Source: Salsipaludibacter albus (GTDB lineage Bacteria; Actinomycetota; Nitriliruptoria; Nitriliruptorales; Nitriliruptoraceae). Taken from it: a DNA stretch of 64,000 nt. Both the position numbers and the translations under genes were made by a program. Positions 62,815 through 64,000 of the stretch are shown piece by piece; the first letter of the stretch is position 1, and each line of letters starts with the position of its first letter. The stretch is from positions 186,001 through 250,000 of the forward strand of contig NZ_JAHOPH010000001.1 of the NCBI RefSeq assembly GCF_019798055.1, given 5' to 3'. The notes under the pieces are model-generated. The model did not search any database and was not told where the DNA came from. It saw only the letters and a list, made by a program, of their open reading frames with translations.

Positions 62815-63770
62815 GACCGGCCGTCCTCGGTCGAGGTGTCGGGTCCCAGTCCGGTCGCGGCACGCAGGCTGGACGCGACGGCCGCGGCAAGCTCGGGGAT
62901 CTCGGTCACGGCCCCGCGCTGGCTGGCCCGGGCGAGGTTGGTCCCCGAGGCGTCCGACAGCAGCCCGAGCAGCTCCACCTGTGGCGTCGAGCGGCCCTCG
63001 ACCATGTGGGCGTGGGCGCCGATGGGGGCGGTGCAGCCCCCCTCGAGGTCGGCCAGGAGCTGGCGCTCGGCCCGGACCGTCAGCCGGGTCTCGCGATGGT
63101 CCAGCAGGCGCAGGGCCGTCTGGGTGTCGAGGTCGTCGCTGCGGCACTCCAGCGCCAACGCGCCCTGGGCCGGGGCGTGCAGCATCTCGCCGTGCTCGAG
63201 TGGGACGGCCACGACCTCGTCGAGCAGGTCCCCGAGCCGGTCACCCAGCCGGAGCAGCCCGGCGGTCGCGACCACGACGCCGTCGAGCACGCCGTCGCGG
63301 ACCTTGCCGAGCCGGGTCTCGACGTTGCCCCGCAACGGCTGGACCAGGACGTCCCGGCGGGCGCGGGCGACCTGGGCACGGCGGCGGGCCGACGAGGTCC
63401 CGATGGTGACGGTGCGGTCGCGCGGCAGGTCGACCAGCCGCCACCCCGCCCTGGTCACCAGTGCGTCACGCGGGTCGACCCGCCGGGGCACGACCGGCAC
63501 CACCAGTCCCTCCGCCGGCTGGGTCGGCAGGTCCTTGTGGGAGTGCACGGCGAGGTGGCAGTCCCCGGCCAGCACGGCCTCGCGGATGCGGTCGACGAAG
63601 ATCCCCTTGGCGTCGAACGCCTCGACCGCCCGGTCCTTGTGGTCGTCGCCCGTGCTCGACAGCGCAACGATCTCGTGGTCGCGTCCGGACACCGACGACA
63701 GCGCCTCGCCGACCTGTCGGGCCTGGATCCGGGCGAGCGTGGAGCGTCGGGTGGCGATGCGCCAGGTCAC
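62811..63770 (-). CDS. hemC: Porphobilinogen deaminase (hydroxymethylbilane synthase)
   Basis: 319 residues. IATRRSTLARIQARQV, HSHKDLPT, TSSARRRAQ and the cofactor-attachment cysteine in LEGGCTAPIGAHA are present. GTG start overlaps the hemA stop (GTGA). Joins four porphobilinogens to hydroxymethylbilane. Confidence 0.96.
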   Translation of the reverse strand: MTWRIATRRSTLARIQARQVGEALSSVSGRDHEIVALSSTGDDHKDRAVEAFDAKGIFVDRIREAVLAGDCHLAVHSHKDLPTQPAEGLVVPVVPRRVDPRDALVTRAGWRLVDLPRDRTVTIGTSSARRRAQVARARRDVLVQPLRGNVETRLGKVRDGVLDGVVVATAGLLRLGDRLGDLLDEVVAVPLEHGEMLHAPAQGALALECRSDDLDTQTALRLLDHRETRLTVRAERQLLADLEGGCTAPIGAHAHMVEGRSTPQVELLGLLSDASGTNLARASQRGAVTEIPELAAAVASSLRAATGLGPDTSTEDGRS

Positions 63771-64000
63771 TTCGGGCCATCGTCGAGGTCGAACAGGTCC
63801 CGCAGCGCGTCCACGACGACCTGGGCCGTGCCGTCGTCGGCGCGATCCTTGAGCCGGATGGTCGGCTGGTGGAGGAAGGTGTTGACGATCCCCTCGGTGA
63901 GGGCGTCGACCGCCTGGCGCTGGCTGTCGTCCAGGCTCCGCAGGCGGTTGTCCAGTCGTTGCAGCTCGGCCCGACGGACCTGCTCGGCGCGACGACGCAG
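63767..64000 (-). CDS. hemA: Glutamyl-tRNA reductase, C-terminal part (5' end outside window)
   Basis: The frame is open to the window edge. The visible C-terminal 77 residues show the dimerisation domain: AELQRLDNRLRSLD, AVDALTEGIVNTFLHQPTIRLK and a LRDLFDLDDG ending. This is the first step of the C5 haem pathway. In Streptomyces, rex lies directly upstream of hemACD; whether it does here would be seen beyond base 64000. Confidence 0.9.
   Translation of the reverse strand: MRRRAEQVRRAELQRLDNRLRSLDDSQRQAVDALTEGIVNTFLHQPTIRLKDRADDGTAQVVVDALRDLFDLDDGPK

Overview
The window reads as chromosome of a free-living, respiring, very G+C-rich actinobacterium. The evidence is third-position G/C saturation, frequent GTG starts, stop-start overlaps of the GTGA/ATGA type, menaquinone instead of ubiquinone genes, and system II cytochrome c maturation. 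A deep-branching class such as the Nitriliruptoria is possible, but that is inference and no 16S gene is present. I found no tRNA, rRNA, CRISPR array, insertion sequence or phage gene.

Layout. 1-9282: housekeeping and metabolic genes: an ABC-2 permease fragment, uracil-DNA glycosylase, aminopeptidase N, a GNAT, an SRPBCC protein and a histidine phosphatase, then an overlapping three-gene set (sodium-coupled transporter, SDR, alditol-oxidase-like flavoenzyme with an added zinc ribbon). 9458-26905 (minus): a complete 14-subunit complex I operon, nuoA to nuoN, with a long-chain polyprenyl diphosphate synthase attached at its 3' end. 27240-28748: an SDR and a GNAT framed by palindromic repeats. 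28892-41848: a menaquinone locus on both strands: geranylgeranyl-reductase-like enzyme, menG, a MerR-like gene coupled to menF, two PH-domain membrane proteins, menD-menC-menA, and a cytochrome P450 overlapping menE. 41999-45151: a flavodoxin, small unknowns and a zinc alcohol dehydrogenase. 45221-55307 (minus): one respiratory gene set comprising an unknown membrane protein, a 2x[4Fe-4S] ferredoxin-like protein, split cytochrome b (b6 plus subunit IV), a Rieske protein, a di-haem cytochrome c, a second unknown membrane protein, then TlpA, CcdA, ResB and CcsA for cytochrome c maturation. 55731-57703: a second TlpA and hemL. 57772-58950: an alpha/beta hydrolase. 58974-64000 (minus): hemA(partial)-hemC-hemD-brkB-hemB-GDPD.

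Together the genes build a menaquinone-based electron transport chain: complex I reduces menaquinone, the men genes and polyprenyl synthase make it, the b6f-like bc complex oxidises it, and the hem and ccs genes supply haem and attach it to c-type cytochromes. Two Rex-like operators (upstream of nuoA and of the geranylgeranyl-reductase-like gene) suggest NADH/NAD+ control of this set.

The least explained parts are: (i) the ferredoxin-like protein and two orphan membrane proteins within the bc-complex genes; (ii) a family of hairpins with one conserved loop and unrelated but self-complementary stems; (iii) five dispersed palindromes at gene 3' ends; (iv) a symmetric four-copy GATGTGA array upstream of resB; (v) the P450 coupled to menE.
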